From Tetrastigma voinierianum (taxonomy: Eukaryota; Streptophyta; Magnoliopsida; Vitales; Vitaceae), in NCBI GenBank assembly GCA_016808115.1, contig JAEQBH010004429.1, forward strand, positions 62,001 through 126,000: a stretch of DNA of 64,000 bases, read 5' to 3'. This document shows, in pieces, positions 1 to 13,098 of this stretch; the stretch's first letter is position 1; each line of letters begins with the position of its first letter. The translations under genes were made by a program, and so were the position numbers. The notes beneath the pieces were generated by a model that searched no databases, was not told the DNA's origin, and saw nothing but the letters and a program-made list of their open reading frames with translations.

Positions 1-1563
1 TTATCATCCGCACACATAACTTATTCTGGAAATACAAACTTCCAGCTTCTTTCTCTAAAAACTCAGTCTTGTCACCATCTCTAACCATCTGTAAATTTTT
101 CTGTAACTCTTCATCATTTTTCTGCGCATCTATAATCATTTGCTTTAAAACGGGTTGCGCTTCTAATTGAGCTAACATAGCTCCATCATCACCTAATCTC
201 CAATCACTGTACTGTAGTGACATTGCTACCACTGTCTTTCGGCTTAAAGCATCGGCTACTATATTAAATTCCTTCCGGATGGTAATCTATGATACCATAA
301 TCCTTTAATAACTCTAACCACCTCCGCTGTCTCAAATTTAACTCTTTCTGCGTTAGCAAGTACTTGAGACTCTTATGATCGGTGTAAATTCTACACTTTT
401 CCCCGTATAAGTAGTGTCGCCATATTTTTAAAGCAAACACTACCGCAGCTAACTCTAGGTCATGAGTGGGATAATTTTGTTCATGTGGCTTCAACTGTCT
501 GGACGCATAAGCCACTACTTTCCCATCTTGCATTAACACGCATCCTAAACCAATGCCTGAAGCATCACTATACAAGGTATACTCTTTCCCCGAGTAGGTC
601 GCCAATACCGGGAAGGCCGCAAATCCAGCATCCCTTTCAACTGTTCAAAACTATTCTGACATTTATCTGTCCACTCAAACTTTATTCCTTTCCTGAGTAA
701 CTTGGTGAGCGGAGAAGCTATGACCGAAAAGCCTCTCACAAATCTTCTATAATAACCGGCTAAGCCTGAAGAAACTTCTCTACCTCGCTTACTCGAGGTG
801 ATTTAATTAACAACCGTCTTAGCAGGATCAACTCTACCTCTACACATGCCTAGAATGAGACTCTTTAGCCAAAAATCACATTTGCTGAGCTTAGCATATA
901 ACTTCTTCTCTTAACGCTCTAAGACTATTCTCGTGTTGTTCATGTTCCCGCATCCTTAGAATACACTAGGATGTCATCAATAAACCAACAAATCGATCCA
1001 CATAGGCTCCGAATACCCTATTCATCAAATCCATGAATGTCGCCGGCATTAGTCAACCCAAATGGCATGACCAAAAACACATAATGACCATTTCGGGTTC
1101 TAAATGCAATGCAGACATCTCCTTCCTTTACCCTTAATCGACATTACATTCCCGATCGTAGGTCTATCTTCAAAAGACACCCGCTCCTTTCAATCGATCA
1201 AAAGATCTTCAATTCTCGCAATGGGTACTTGTTTTTCATCAAGCCACCTTATTAATCTGCCGATAATCGATGCACATCCGTAGAGTGCCATCTTTCTTTT
1301 CAATAAATAAAAACAGCACCTCAAGGGGACACACTGGCCTGATAAATCCTTATCTAAAAGTTCTCGCAGAATCGGATTTCCTGACCCCTTTCACCCGTTT
1401 GAGCTATCTTGTAATGTGCCCTAGACATATGGACTATTCTTGGTACAATTTCTATGGCTAAGTCCACCTCTCTCTCGAGTGGAATACCCGGTAACTCTTC
1501 AGGAACACATCCGGAAATCCCTTTACTACCGGATCTTTCTACATCAACTCGACCTCGAGTCAA
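1..1563 (-). pseudogene. Ty3/gypsy (Tekay-like) reverse transcriptase and RNase H, decayed and cut by the window edge
   Basis: Pol region of an LTR retrotransposon that copies its RNA into DNA. Read on the minus strand: a linker with PEELPGIPLEREVDL (about 1354-1563), scattered RT, an intact catalytic stretch FIDDILVYSK near 955-990, the end of RT with FSVIASPLTKLLRK (545-739), then RNase H with YSDASGIGLGCVLMQDGKV and YTDHKSLKYLLTQKELNLRQRRW (264-605). The peptides match the chromovirus Tekay/Del lineage. Small frameshifts and stops separate the pieces, so no full-length protein can be made. The integrase would lie beyond position 1, outside the window. Long plus-strand open frames here are antisense shadows. 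Confidence 0.93.
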
Positions 1564-1879
1564 GTATCAAAGCCAAGAATGTCTCACATCCTTTCCTCAT
1601 AATTCTCCTAGCTTGCATAGTGGAGATGACATTAGACATTACACTTGATCCAATGCCTTGTACTATTACCTCAGTTTGGTCAGAGCATTTCAACACTACC
1701 GTCTTTTGTCCACAATCCACGATAGCTCTGCTAGACAACCAATCCATTCCTAGAATCAAGTCAAACTCGAAAGGTAAGGTTATCAAATCAGCGAAACTCT
1801 CTCGTTTGTATAACAATGGGGCAATTTCGTATATGCTCTTCACACTAACGCGCCCCAACGGACTAGCGTGCATGCTCAT
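1544..1879 (-). pseudogene. Aspartic protease region of the Tekay-like element
   Basis: This stretch sits between gag and RT, where the retrotransposon protease belongs. The conserved C-terminal protease peptide FDLILGMDWLSSRAIVDCG is readable, followed by the spacer to RT (NVISTMQARRIMRKGCE and FLALILDS). The upstream protease half with the catalytic DTG is not clear in the same frame, which agrees with decay. It joins the RT frame only after a shift near 1544-1563. Confidence 0.88.
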
Positions 1880-2033
1880 ATGCTAATTTCTCCTTGGTCG
1901 GTACTTCACAAATACATGCCCATGCACACATATGAATGAGTAGATCCAGGATCAATCAATGCATGCATCTCTATATCATATAAAGAAAATATACCCGTCT
2001 ATAACTTCGGGAGCATTCGTCCTCACAAGCCTC

Positions 2034-3182
2034 TCATAGGCATATGCTCGTGCCGGGTGTCAGAGGCATAGGACGATCTACTGTTTCCGACACTATGCCT
2101 CCTCGTCCTCTATGCTGAGATGGGCCACTACGACCCCTACCCCGGTCACGAGTCGGAAGTGGTGCCGCAGATCTTCCTCTGCCACTTCCTTGTTGGCTTC
2201 TATTATCCCCCAACTCTCGAGGACACCGGTGCTTCAAATGCCTGGGCTTCCACACCTAAAACACCTCCTCGTCAATATCCCGCAAACTCCCAAATGCCTT
2301 TTTTATGGCAATGAAGGTACTCGAATTTCTCCCTCATTCAATCAAGCACCTCTCTACCTCGTACCACGGTTACATTGACCTGCCTCTCTACCGGGCGGAA
2401 CTATATTCTGATTGAGCTGGAGACTCTAGCTCTTTTTCCCCGAGGAGGACGAAGCTCCTCTAGAAAACTTCTTCTTTGAACCTTCGCCGTTTCTAGTCTC
2501 TCTACTTTCATTGCAAATTGACCAACCGATAAAAACTACCTGGGCTTTGGAGAAGTCATAGGTGCCAAATACCCTTGATGGAATCATGCGCCCATCCTCA
2601 TCTGCCTACACCGAAATGCCCGGTGAGGACCAATTCCGGCATATTTACTAAGATGGCTAAATTCTTTTTCATATTCGTACCACCCGATAAGCTCCCTTGC
2701 TTCCAAATTCTAGGAACTCCGGGCTTCCACTTTGGAATCCCTATACATCTCAGTAACATACTTTGTCCTGAACTCTTGGACAAAGAATTCCCATGTCAGG
2801 GGATTTGGAATCCTTGACCTGGAGCACTAGTTTCCACCTCAAATGATGCCTCACTCCCGCACAATAGTGAGACTCCGCACATGATGCTCTCTCGACGGAG
2901 GACATCTAACCTCTTCTAATACCCTCTCTAGCTTTTCTAACCATAATTCCTAGCTTTCTCTCGACTCTTCCATGCTCGACCATGGAATTCCTCATTCCAT
3001 GTCTTCATCAGGTCTATTGTTTTTAGAGAGGTCAATCTATCCAAAACCCGAGCCATGTCTTGCGATATTCTCAGCAAGGCTTCCGTGGGTTCATTAGGTA
3101 CATTACTTTCTGAAGGTTCAGAAGCTGATAACCCTTGTTCCATTGGGTTGACACTCTCAGCAGCTTCTTCGGGACGATCCAT
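2034..3182 (-). pseudogene. gag of the Tekay-like element, fragmented
   Basis: Nucleocapsid/coat protein region. Its first codons are probably at 3182 (MDRPEEAAESVNPMEQG). A second piece is open at 2598-2783, and an Arg/Gly-rich tail is open at 2034-2255. A CCHC zinc knuckle can be seen around 2240-2290 as CFRCGSPG in one frame and HLKHRCP in the next, so a single-base shift cuts through the zinc finger. The start lies about 120 bp inside the primer-binding site, the expected position for gag. Confidence 0.8.
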
Positions 3183-3307
3183 CTATACAAAACACAAGGA
3201 CATCCACATCAGGCCCACACATTACTAAACACAGGCTTTTCTATTTTTATATACTCTATTCCAAAGCCACCTAAACCTAGGGCTTTTTCCTTAAACGCCC
3301 AAACCTA

Positions 3308-3319
3308 GGCCTGATACCA
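3308..3319 (-). other. Primer-binding site (initiator tRNA-Met type)
   Basis: On the minus strand the sequence reads TGGTATCAGGCC, complementary in its first 8-9 bases to the 3' end of plant initiator tRNA-Met. It is separated from the LTR end (CA, complementary to TG at 3325-3326) by five bases. This fixes the element's orientation: the LTR at higher coordinates is the 5' LTR and gag-pol runs toward position 1. Confidence 0.85.
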
Positions 3320-4629
3320 CTAAATGTGACACCCTTTTCTCCGATCCGACCCGACATGGTCCGAACCAAATCCGGATGCTCGATATCACTAAACCGTGAC
3401 GCCCCCAACTCTGCATAGATGTCAAGTGAGGTCAAATTTTTATCATACTTATAACCTTTACACTTGCATAATCATATAATGTTAAACAATTAACTTGTAT
3501 TACATTCTGTAGCAGCGGATTACAAAATATATATACAAGCTCCAAATATGGAAATGTTCAACATTTACAATATTTACATTGGTTTACAAAATTTCATATA
3601 CAAAATGAGACCTAAAGGTCTTTTCAAGCACCTACGATGTGTGGCCTTGACCGCTGGATGTGGATTGTCCTGTCCTCCGTTTCTTCGTACCTACACCCAT
3701 TGAACACCTGTGTGTTTTTACTAGTGGAATTAATACACATGAATGACTCCTATTAAGGGTCACCTTCTATACAAAATGCATATAACACCTATAGCATGTA
3801 CGTATTCTCATATTTCTCATATATATATATACTTTTCATAATCAGTTTCATTTCTTATCATCTTCCATATACTTTTCATGTCAATCTGTACTTTTACTTC
3901 TATTCTTTGTAATCAGATAATCGTCATCACATAGCAAGGTTATGTTTTTCTCATATCATGTCATGTATTATCTATACTCTTTGCATATACCCGCTTCACT
4001 TTTATGTTTCATGTCTGCATAAACCGTAGAAGTGGATACAAGAAACTATAATCCATGAGGGCCCGAAGGCGCTATATTCACCATATGAAATAATGGTCCA
4101 TGAGGGCCCGGAGGCGTTGTAATATAATATACCTGGCGTTGCATCATCAATCGCTCGAGACAAAGGATTCGTCCATGAGGGCCCGGAGGCGCTGTGGTGA
4201 CCCTTTCGGGGCCACCGTGATCCAAACGGGATCTATCTCATCGACCCAAACGGGGCCGGAATATCAGAACTTGTATGCTGCAGACTTATTTTTCCCTAAT
4301 AGGCATGCCCATCTATCCCTCTACCATGTTCTAAGGCATAACCAATATGTATTTTATAGTACTAAGATATATCTCATATTCCCGAATAACTATTGTCATT
4401 CGGTAATCATATGAGATATATATATACAATCAGTTATTCATATCTTTACATTTTTCATACTTCATTATATGCATAAATAACTATGCTTTTACACTGTGAT
4501 ACTTCTATGAGCCATTTATGAATTCATAATAGGCGTTCATAATAATTAACTATGGTTACCTGTACTGCCTACTGTTTTCCATGTTTTCTGGAACTAAATA
4601 TGAGTTCCAATCTTATCAAGCTGTCCATT

Positions 4630-5545
4630 GATGGCACCCTTGACTCAATGGGCTTTCCATAGAGTCCAAGAACACCCAAATCGGAGTTCAAACGAAGGAG
4701 ATATGACCTTCCGAAGTTGGAGGTCATGCGCAGTCAACCTTGACGAGCTGACCTGAACTAATGAGCTGCACTGAAGTGACGAGCTCAGCTCTAACACCTC
4801 GGTCTGACATCTAATATCTTCTTAAGGCATATGGATGGATTCTGACTCAATGGGCTTTCCATAGAGTCCAAGAACACCCAAATCGGAGTTCAGATCTAAT
4901 GAGATATGACCTTCCGGTTGAGTCATGCGCAAATGGGCCTTGACTAGCTTACCTGACCGACGAGCTGCACTGGAAGTGACGATTCAGTCTAACACCTCGG
5001 TCTGACATCTATCTCCTCAGGTATGGACAATTCTTGACTCAATGTTTCCATAGAGTCCAAGAACACCCAAATCGGAGTTCAGACGAAGGAGATATGACCT
5101 TCCGAAGTTGGAGGTCATGCGCAGTCAGTCTTGACGAGCTGACCTGACCGACGAGCTGCACTGAAGTGACGAGCTCAGTCTAACACCTCAGTCTGACATC
5201 TAATATCTTCCTCAGACATATGGATGGATTCTTGACTCCAATGGGCCGATAGAGTCTAAGAACACCCAAATCGGAGTCTAGACGAAGGAGATATGACCTT
5301 TCCGCTGAGGTCATGCGCAATACCTTGACGAGCTGACTGACCGACGAGCTGCACTGAAGTGACAAGCTCGGTCTGAAACCTGGTCTAACATCTAATAACT
5401 TCCTCAGGCATATGGATGGATTCTGACTCAATGGGCTTTCCATAGGAGTCCAAGAACACTCCAAATCGGAGTTCAGGATCGAAGGAGATATGATCTTCCT
5501 AAGTCGGGAGGTCGTGCGCAGCCAACCCCGACGAGCCGAGCCAGA
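4630..5545. repeat. Tandem repeat inside the Tekay LTR, five units of about 195 bp
   Basis: The landmark GACTCAATGGGCTTTCCATA recurs, with variants, at about 4645, 4842, 5036, 5231 and 5422, giving a period close to 195 bp. Each unit continues with AGAGTCCAAGAACACCC, GAGATATGACCTTCC, GTCATGCGCA and several GACGAGCTGA-type sub-repeats. The units differ by small indels and substitutions, so the amplification is not recent. The same unit recurs in the LTR at the far right of the window. Confidence 0.92.
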
Positions 5546-5548
5546 TCT

Positions 5549-5665
5549 CGACGACCTCTACAGATCTCGACGACCCCACAGGATCTCGACGACCCCTTAC
5601 AGGACCCGACGACTCTACAGACCTGACGAATTCTGGCCAGGATGACCTCTTCTTCAGGACCTCGA
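5549..5665. repeat. Short tandem repeat, core TCTCGACGACC, about five copies
   Basis: Directly after the 195-bp array the sequence switches to a much shorter unit of about 20-24 bp with the core (T)CTCGACGACC followed by C/T-rich bases and ACAG. It may derive from the GACGAGC sub-repeat of the larger unit. It belongs to the same LTR. Confidence 0.75.
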
Positions 5666-6450
5666 CGACTCTTACAGACCTGGACTAATTCTACAAAGAT
5701 TCACCTTTGCGGTCGACTTCCGCACCCATTGACTGCTTCGTGAGTAAAAGACCATAACTTGTCTACCGAGTCCGAATTAAGAAATTGTGCCTAACATCAA
5801 GTCTCTTGATGTGGATACAATTTCCAAGAAGGACTTATCGCAAATTTTTATTTCTGGTTCAAAACTCGTTCTAAGGTCCGCTACTTGACCCGAATTGGGT
5901 TAACCGACCCCTACCGTATTTAGCCGGGCTGACCTCGCAAAAGGACTATAACTAGTCTACAGAGTCCAAATCGAGAAATTCAAAAGCCTAACATCGCTAA
6001 TTGATGTGGGCTACAATTTATCAGGAAGGACTTGCGCCTCCATATTCCCTTTACTTCTGACCTAAAAACTCGTTCTGCAGTCCGTGCCATCAGATAACAT
6101 CAAAATAGTGGAATTTTCTGGTTCAACCTTGCAACTAGACCCTTCCTAAAGCACATATCTAGGATCCTTAGAGCCTTCTCAACTTAACTTAACAAGAAAT
6201 GAGATTGGGAGTTTCCAAACTCAAGACATGTATATTCATACAAATATTCATAAGCTCCATACAACCCAAGACATGTATCCGCACCCATACTCAAATTCCA
6301 TACAACCCAAGCATATGTATCCGTACCTATACTCAAATCACAACATTACTCAAATTTAGTAATTCCATACTCTGTAATCTTCTTTTTTCTTCTTCTTCTT
6401 TTCTTCGTGTTTGCTCTCCTTTCTCCAAGACCAATTCTACTTTGCAATCA

Positions 6451-8365
6451 CTACTTTTCAAATAAAAATAAATAATATAAAATATATAATAATAATTAAT
6501 ATATAAAATAATTGAATCTAAACAATATAATAATAGTAAACAAACTTAAATAAATAAATAATGCTAGAACACTATTATAACCAAAGTATCAAACTAACTG
6601 GCTAAATAGTTTTAAAACAATAAAGTAACAACTTAATAACATATCTAAAAAGAATAACTCTAAAGTATAAAATGAAATCTTATATGTCTCTAATCTTCAT
6701 CTTCATCCTCATTATATCAAATAATAACATGTAATTTTACATTAGAAATGCTTTCATATTAGAAATATGTACGTCATCGTTGGTGGTTAAGTTAATCACC
6801 ATCTATTAATTAATTTAAAATGTTAACAACATAAAATTCATTCATGTTTGGAATAAAAAAATATTTTTTTTCCAAAACTGCATGCCAACCGTATAATAAT
6901 GAAATATCATATTTGTTTGAAATAAATTAGTATATAATTTTTGTTAATTCTTTTTAAAATAACAGTATTTTTTTAGTAACACTAGTTTAAGTAGTAAAAT
7001 TATTTAAAATATACTGATAATTTAGTTATTAAATTTAATTTAATTTATAAACTAGTACAACTTCATTTTTATAAAAAAAAAACATACATGATTGAATTAA
7101 ATTTAAAGGATAAATAAAAAAAATGGCATTGTAAATATTTAAAATAGGATTAATGAGATAAATAATTTTTTTTAATATTAAAACTATAATTTATTTAATT
7201 CAAATGCATTCCATAATTTTTCATACAAGATTTTTAAATTATTAAATTATCATATAAATTATATTAATATGATATATTTATAAATTGAAAATAAAATAGT
7301 TATAACAACAAAGTTTAATATATTAATCATATATTATAATAATAATAATTTTTAAAATATTTGTACTACAAAAGAGATAGTCAAAATATCAAATTTTATA
7401 TATGAATAATTATTAAGCTAGTTACATAAAAAAATTTAATAAAATCTAGGTCAATCGGCTAATCTGTAAAAACCCACACTGTCACTTACAAATCGACTAT
7501 TTTATTCTGTGCCTTAAATTATACAACCCAACCCTCAAAAAATTCGAGCTAAAGTGGGTTAATCCATCGAGCTCAACCCATATTGCCAGCTCTACACACC
7601 ATACCTAATATAAATAAAAATGATATATTTTATTAAATATTGTCTATAGTTTTTATCTAATAATAAAATACAATAAAGGAAATAACATCAAACATAAAGA
7701 TCAAACGTCACTAATGTTTCTCATCATAAAAAACATTTCTAAAACCAAAACAACAAACACTATTAGTAATTTCTCTTTATCATCACAAAATTACGTAGTT
7801 CTAAAACAAAATGTCACCATGAATGTTTACCCAACTCAACAAAGAAAATTATCATGAATATCATTATTCATCATCAATAGAATTTTATTTCTATTTTTTA
7901 AATTATATGTCAATTTTTGTTTCATATTTTTAATAAAATTGTTCAAAATTTTTACTTTTTTTTACATAAATTTTTGGAAGTTGTTTTCTATTTTTAGAAT
8001 TATTTTCATAATCTTTTCAAAAATCTACCTATTTTTACATAAATTTTCGAAATTTATTTCATTATTTTTCAGATTTTATATAAATGTTCAAAAAATTTTA
8101 CCTAATCTTGCATAAATTTTCAAAAGTTGTTTTCTATTTTTTATTTTATTTTTTAATGACATTTTTCACTATTACATTTAATTATGCAGCTTTTCGTTTA
8201 AGTTTTTTTTATAAAGCCTTCTTCGCTAAACTTATCAAATAAATTAAAATGTTTATGTATGGTCATAAACTATTTTTATAAGCTCTTTCAAATATCTATA
8301 ATTTTTATCAAAAGATTTGCGTTAGAAGATAAACTCAAATAAACTATAAATAAGTTATCTCAAAC

Positions 8366-8410
<45 letters not shown>

Positions 8411-10740
8411 AGTATTATTTTTATAAAGACTAGAGCTTGGAGTAAACCTCATGGTTAAACAATAGTTGATGTTTTAAGTAGTTAATTAGTGCGTGATTAT
8501 GCTGGTCAGTGCTAATAATACAAGTTTAGTAATTGGTCCTAAATGGATTTGGGATGATTAGAATAATGAAAAATACGATGGAGTCACTTGAAAAAAAAAT
8601 TATTTGGTAAAAATTTAATTTTTTAAGATGTAACATTTTGGTATATAAAAGATAGAGAGTTCAACTTTTAAGTTTTCAGTGTCGAGTAAAGAGTTTTTGA
8701 TTTACAAATTAATATAGAAAGCCTATTTATGAATTAAAGCAAACATTAAGGTACAGGTGCTTACATACATATTTATATTAGATAGTTTAAAGGAGAACAA
8801 TATTGATGGATGTATTTTTTTGAAATTTTTTTTTTTTCACTTTCGTATTTTCTTGAAAGTTAGTGGCAAGCAATTACATATTTATTGTATTATGCACTAC
8901 TGATATAGTACTTATATTTATTTTTTTTTCACTCATTTAGTGAAACCAAACACATGTTACTCATTACATTACGTAAGGATTTTTGAGAAGCATCTTTTGT
9001 TTTGGGTATTTTAGTAATAAAACTAAATACATTTTTGGTCTTAAAGCAATTTTCCTACTTGTTTTTAAATTCTTTCATGATCTATTACTAAATTTTTGAA
9101 ATTTTTAGTTGAATATAAAAAGCTAAAATATTTGGTTTTTTGGTTTATTCTTGATGTTTTTTTTTTTAAATGTTTTTTATTAAAAATAATAGATATTCAA
9201 ATATAAAAAATCATGTATTTTATAATCTAATTAAACTATCATGATCAATTTCATGTTAATTAAATAAAATATTTGTATTTTAAAATTTTCTTATCTCAAA
9301 ATTTAGATAAACTTAAAAGATTGATTTTTATTTTATAAAAAGAACAAACAACTAAATTATTAATCCTACTAAATACTATTCAAAAGTTATATTCATTGTT
9401 GCAGTTAAAAACAAAACAAAAACAAAACAAAAAGAAAGGCTTTCACCTTAGTTTTTCCTCAAAGAACTTATATTGATTAAGTTTTGAAAGGGTTCGATAT
9501 ATAATAATTTTCTTGGTGTAGTATACTCATAAATCACAATGACGAAAAGAAAATCAGATGAAATATTTCATGGAAGTAGAAACGACCTACCATTTATTTT
9601 GTAATTAGATGGTTATCAATTACCAAATTCTAGTTCGAGTAGCAAAATAAAATTATGTTGAGAAATTTCCAAACTTCCAAATCTAACACATCAACTAGAA
9701 ACGTCATTGAACCAAATGCTTCAAATTCAAATAATTCAAAAGATAATTGAATTGCAATATGTAAACAATCTAAATAAATTTTAGTTAAACACTAAAAGAT
9801 TACTTTCTGACCTAATCATCATTCCTTATCAGACTATGTGCTTATAAAAATGTAAACAAATGTGAATGAACTTAAAGCCTAATAAGGAACATTAACGTAG
9901 TTTTATGAAAAAGATTTTCTACAATACTTTCAAATAAAAGATATAGTGTAATAATCTTTACAGAACATTTTGTTTAAACATAGTACTTCATAATTTCTAA
10001 TAAGACTTTCTGAAATCTATTTAAAAAATGGTTATAGATCAAACCCAATCAAATTAAAATCAACTACAATTCAATTATCTTTTACTCTAATAATCACATA
10101 TTAGATAACACTCGATTAGGTGGAATTTTACACATGGGTGACCAATCTAAAAAAATATTCATTTTAAGATGAACAAAACCAAACATTACTAATACTGATA
10201 ACTTCTTAACATATCCTTAAAGGTTAAGATCCAATTCAATTATACCTCCACCATGAAAAAAAAAATCAACAATCATATCTCATTGGCCAGGTCGAAAAAT
10301 CAATTATTATAGGGGCATAAATGTTAACTACTTTATTTCGATGAATAGGGTCAACCTTGACTTTAATTTTAAACTTAAAATTGTAGTTAATCACTATGAT
10401 TTTTAATATATATTTTTTGAATGTTTAAAGTCGTAATTACAAACCATGATGCTAAGTTTTACTTTTAAAATTGTGGTTGATGACTACAGTTTTAATCATT
10501 TTGACAAATATGAAAACGAATACTAATTACTATTTTACGATCGGACCCTACATGGTAAAGATGCATTAGACTAGATATTATTTGAAATAGAATGTCGCAT
10601 AATAACCTAAAGTAGCCCCAACAAATCGATCGACATTGTTAACCATATAAGTGATCTAAAATAAACAAACCAAACATTAGAAAATAATTGTCTATTCATA
10701 ATAAATTGAAAAACAATTTATGATTAAAAGAATCATACCT
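6451..10740. other. AT-rich intergenic DNA without a recognisable gene
   Basis: Very AT-rich, with short open frames only and no domain that I can name. It holds the (TA)n run at 8371-8408. No splice-site series, tRNA or convincing transposon terminus was found by reading both strands. Confidence 0.6.
8371..8408. repeat. (TA)n microsatellite
   Basis: Uninterrupted TA dinucleotides, about 19 copies. This is a common polymorphic repeat in plant intergenic DNA. Confidence 0.98.
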
Positions 10741-11115
10741 ACAATTGAGATGTTGTTGTTGTACTATGATACCCCATTTGATCCCAATGAAGAGACGGTG
10801 TGATCAAGCGTCGTGTAATACGTGGATACTACTCTATTTATGGGTCATGAAAGTCCATAATACCCGTCATAGATGATGACATCAAAATGTGCTTTACATG
10901 ACTAGCCCATAAGGTAATATACTAACGTGCATGGAATGTTTCCCAATTGTACTTGTATCATCCCGCCTATTTATGGAATGAAGGTCTTGCTCTATATAAG
11001 ATGGATGTATCCCTTGTTCAAGTCCAAACTACTATAACGCTCGCTCTAATCAATGCCATTCAACAATGTCAAAGCATATAAGAAGTTACATTGTTTGGAA
11101 ATCTCCTAATATGTT
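10741..11115 (-). pseudogene. Plant mobile domain (PMD / PP7-long-form-like) fragment
   Basis: On the minus strand the peptides CFDIVEWH, FGLEQGI, DLHSINRRD, YITLWASHVKHIL, MDFHDP and ITRRLITPS appear in order across two frames. This spacing resembles the C-terminal half of the plant mobile domain found in MULE-like transposons, in Tat extra ORFs and in the 'phosphatase 7 long form' relatives. There are several stops and at least one frameshift. A little similar-looking sequence may continue to about 11500. The family assignment comes from memory of the motif pattern and needs a profile search. Confidence 0.6.
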
Positions 11116-12918
11116 AAAGATATTGCTTGAAAATGGGAAACTAAGTCTCCCATAAAACCTGTAAATATTGACATTTGCCATCAATAGTGTTGATGTGTTT
11201 ATGGTTAATAATAACAAATTATAATTTACAAGTACCTAATCATGAGTATGTGCATCTAATTAGTCTCGATAAAATGACAATACATGTGATTGGTTGTGAG
11301 TCCATGGTAAAGGTACTCTCCACCTGCACCCCAATGGATTATTTGGCAAAGCCTCATCTTGTAATCCATAGTGTACCCTAATAAGACCCTCGACTGCTAA
11401 GTCAATGACTACATCATGATGAATATGTTGAGCTATTGAAGGGGTTGGTGGTCGACCAAAATTAGGTTGATCAACATGGAATCTCTCTCAAGACCACAAT
11501 TGGATAAAAACAACTACTATATTATTACTTAAATTATAAACTCAAAGTGACAAAAAATTGTTGTCTTATGTGAAAAAATAATAATACATGTAAGAATGTG
11601 ATAAATCCAACAATATCAATTGCACCATCCAAACTCGCTCAACATAACTCCCTATATAAGTGTGCTATAACTACATTGCCCTAATTACACATATATGTCT
11701 AAGTCAAGTCTCTAAGTAGTGGGAGATAACACAAGTGGACATGTATACCGATTCATTCACACAAGTGTTTTTAGGACTCACAAAATTTATAAACCTAATG
11801 ACACCAACTAGGGTAACCTAAGTTACAATAGTAAAATGACTCTCTAGTTTTTGAGTTTCATAGTTTATAATTTAATTAATTTGCATTAATAAAATTGGTG
11901 TTTAGTTACTTCAGATTATTGTGTTCATTGAGGCCTAGTTCAAGCACATTATACATGTTTGGGTGCATGTGGATACACGGAGGACATAAATATGAGTTCC
12001 TTGTTTTTTAGGTTGTTCACGATGGTTCATGGATATTGACAATCCATAAGTAGTTGTGGTGTGATATCTGTCCAGTTATCGAGTAGTTTGTCACAACTAC
12101 TAGAGTGGGTCTTTAGCATACCATACCAGTATGTACTTGGTACATATTAGCAAGACTTAAGAGTGCAAATTGTCATATACTATCATTGAACGATTTTGCC
12201 CCAAGCTACTATCTGAAATGGGCTCTTTACCTCGAGGGTCATTGGAGAGTTTAAGGGAATAGGTTGTCATTTTGAGGTGTTCGTTTTGACCATCTATTGT
12301 TGATAGTCACTCAAAGTGATCTTGGATGGTTTCTTGCTCTAGTTCATAGTATCTTACTTTGACCAAATAAGGGAACCACGATGATCCTAATTATAGGGCA
12401 GTATATATTACTTGGGTTAGCTTAAAAGGTGATTGATCATAGTTGTCTCTAGCTAAGGCGACCCCACTTGAGTTTGGGGTGGACTTACATTCACGATCAA
12501 GTAAAAAAGGTAAGCTTGCAACCCTATGGTAAAATGGTAATTTCAATATTCTATAGTATAATGTGTAAAATTACTAGTATCGATTCGTGGGGAGGTGGTG
12601 TGAGTGATCAGTATGGCATGGTAATCTTCTACAATGATTTGGAATGAGAAGTTTCCAATTTTGAAGTGCAATTAGTCTATTATAGTGTTTTGGTTGATCA
12701 ATTGTGGGATTATGTCCAATTAGTTCCATATAAGCCAAAATTGGAAAGTACCATGGGTCTTAAGACAAACCCATTTGTAAGTGACCAGTGTTATGAACAA
12801 TATTTGATTTATATGAGCCTTAAGTTTGCTTTACAACTAGTGGAAGAATGTTATAACTAAGCTAAAACAAGTAAACTAGAGTTTAATCAAATTGGACAAT
12901 TGAACTTATATGGGCTAA
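11116..12918. other. Intergenic DNA, possibly decayed transposon, no gene seen
   Basis: Less AT-rich than the DNA before it. It contains short open frames (11175-11381, 12666-12860) with no recognisable motif. It may be the remainder of the element that carried the mobile-domain fragment, but I see no terminal repeats. Confidence 0.5.
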
Positions 12919-13098
12919 TGATGAGTCTTAAACTCATCTATTTTTAATCAATTTTTCTGACATATTTTTAGCAGTTTCATATATATTTTAATGCCAAATT
13001 ATGATATATCCATCAACTTTGTGTTTTGCAGGTTTTAATTGAAAAATGAAATAATTCCAGCTGAAAATAAGAAAAAAGTGGCAAATGCAGCATTATCT

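Larger units (their letters stand above)
3325..6450 (-). mobile_element. 5' LTR of the Tekay-like Ty3/gypsy element
   Basis: The right-hand (plus) coordinate is approximate; the inner end is fixed by TG at 3325 beside the primer-binding site. The inner edge reads TGTGACACCC on the plus strand, a familiar terminus of this lineage. At about 3 kb the LTR is long, and about one third of it is an internal tandem repeat (4630-5545). A pyrimidine-rich TTCTTCTTC tract lies near 6385-6410. No target-site duplication could be tested because the other end of the element is outside the window. The open frames at 4100-4414, 5180-5464 and 6199-6465 have no recognisable product. Confidence 0.8.

Noticed and set aside
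1440..1886. 148-codon plus-strand open frame
   Set aside because: It is antisense to the protease-RT region of the Tekay-like element, whose peptides are clearly recognisable on the minus strand.
12666..12860. Open frame of 64 codons before the palindrome LTR
   Set aside because: No motif, no codon bias visible, AT-rich; expected by chance.
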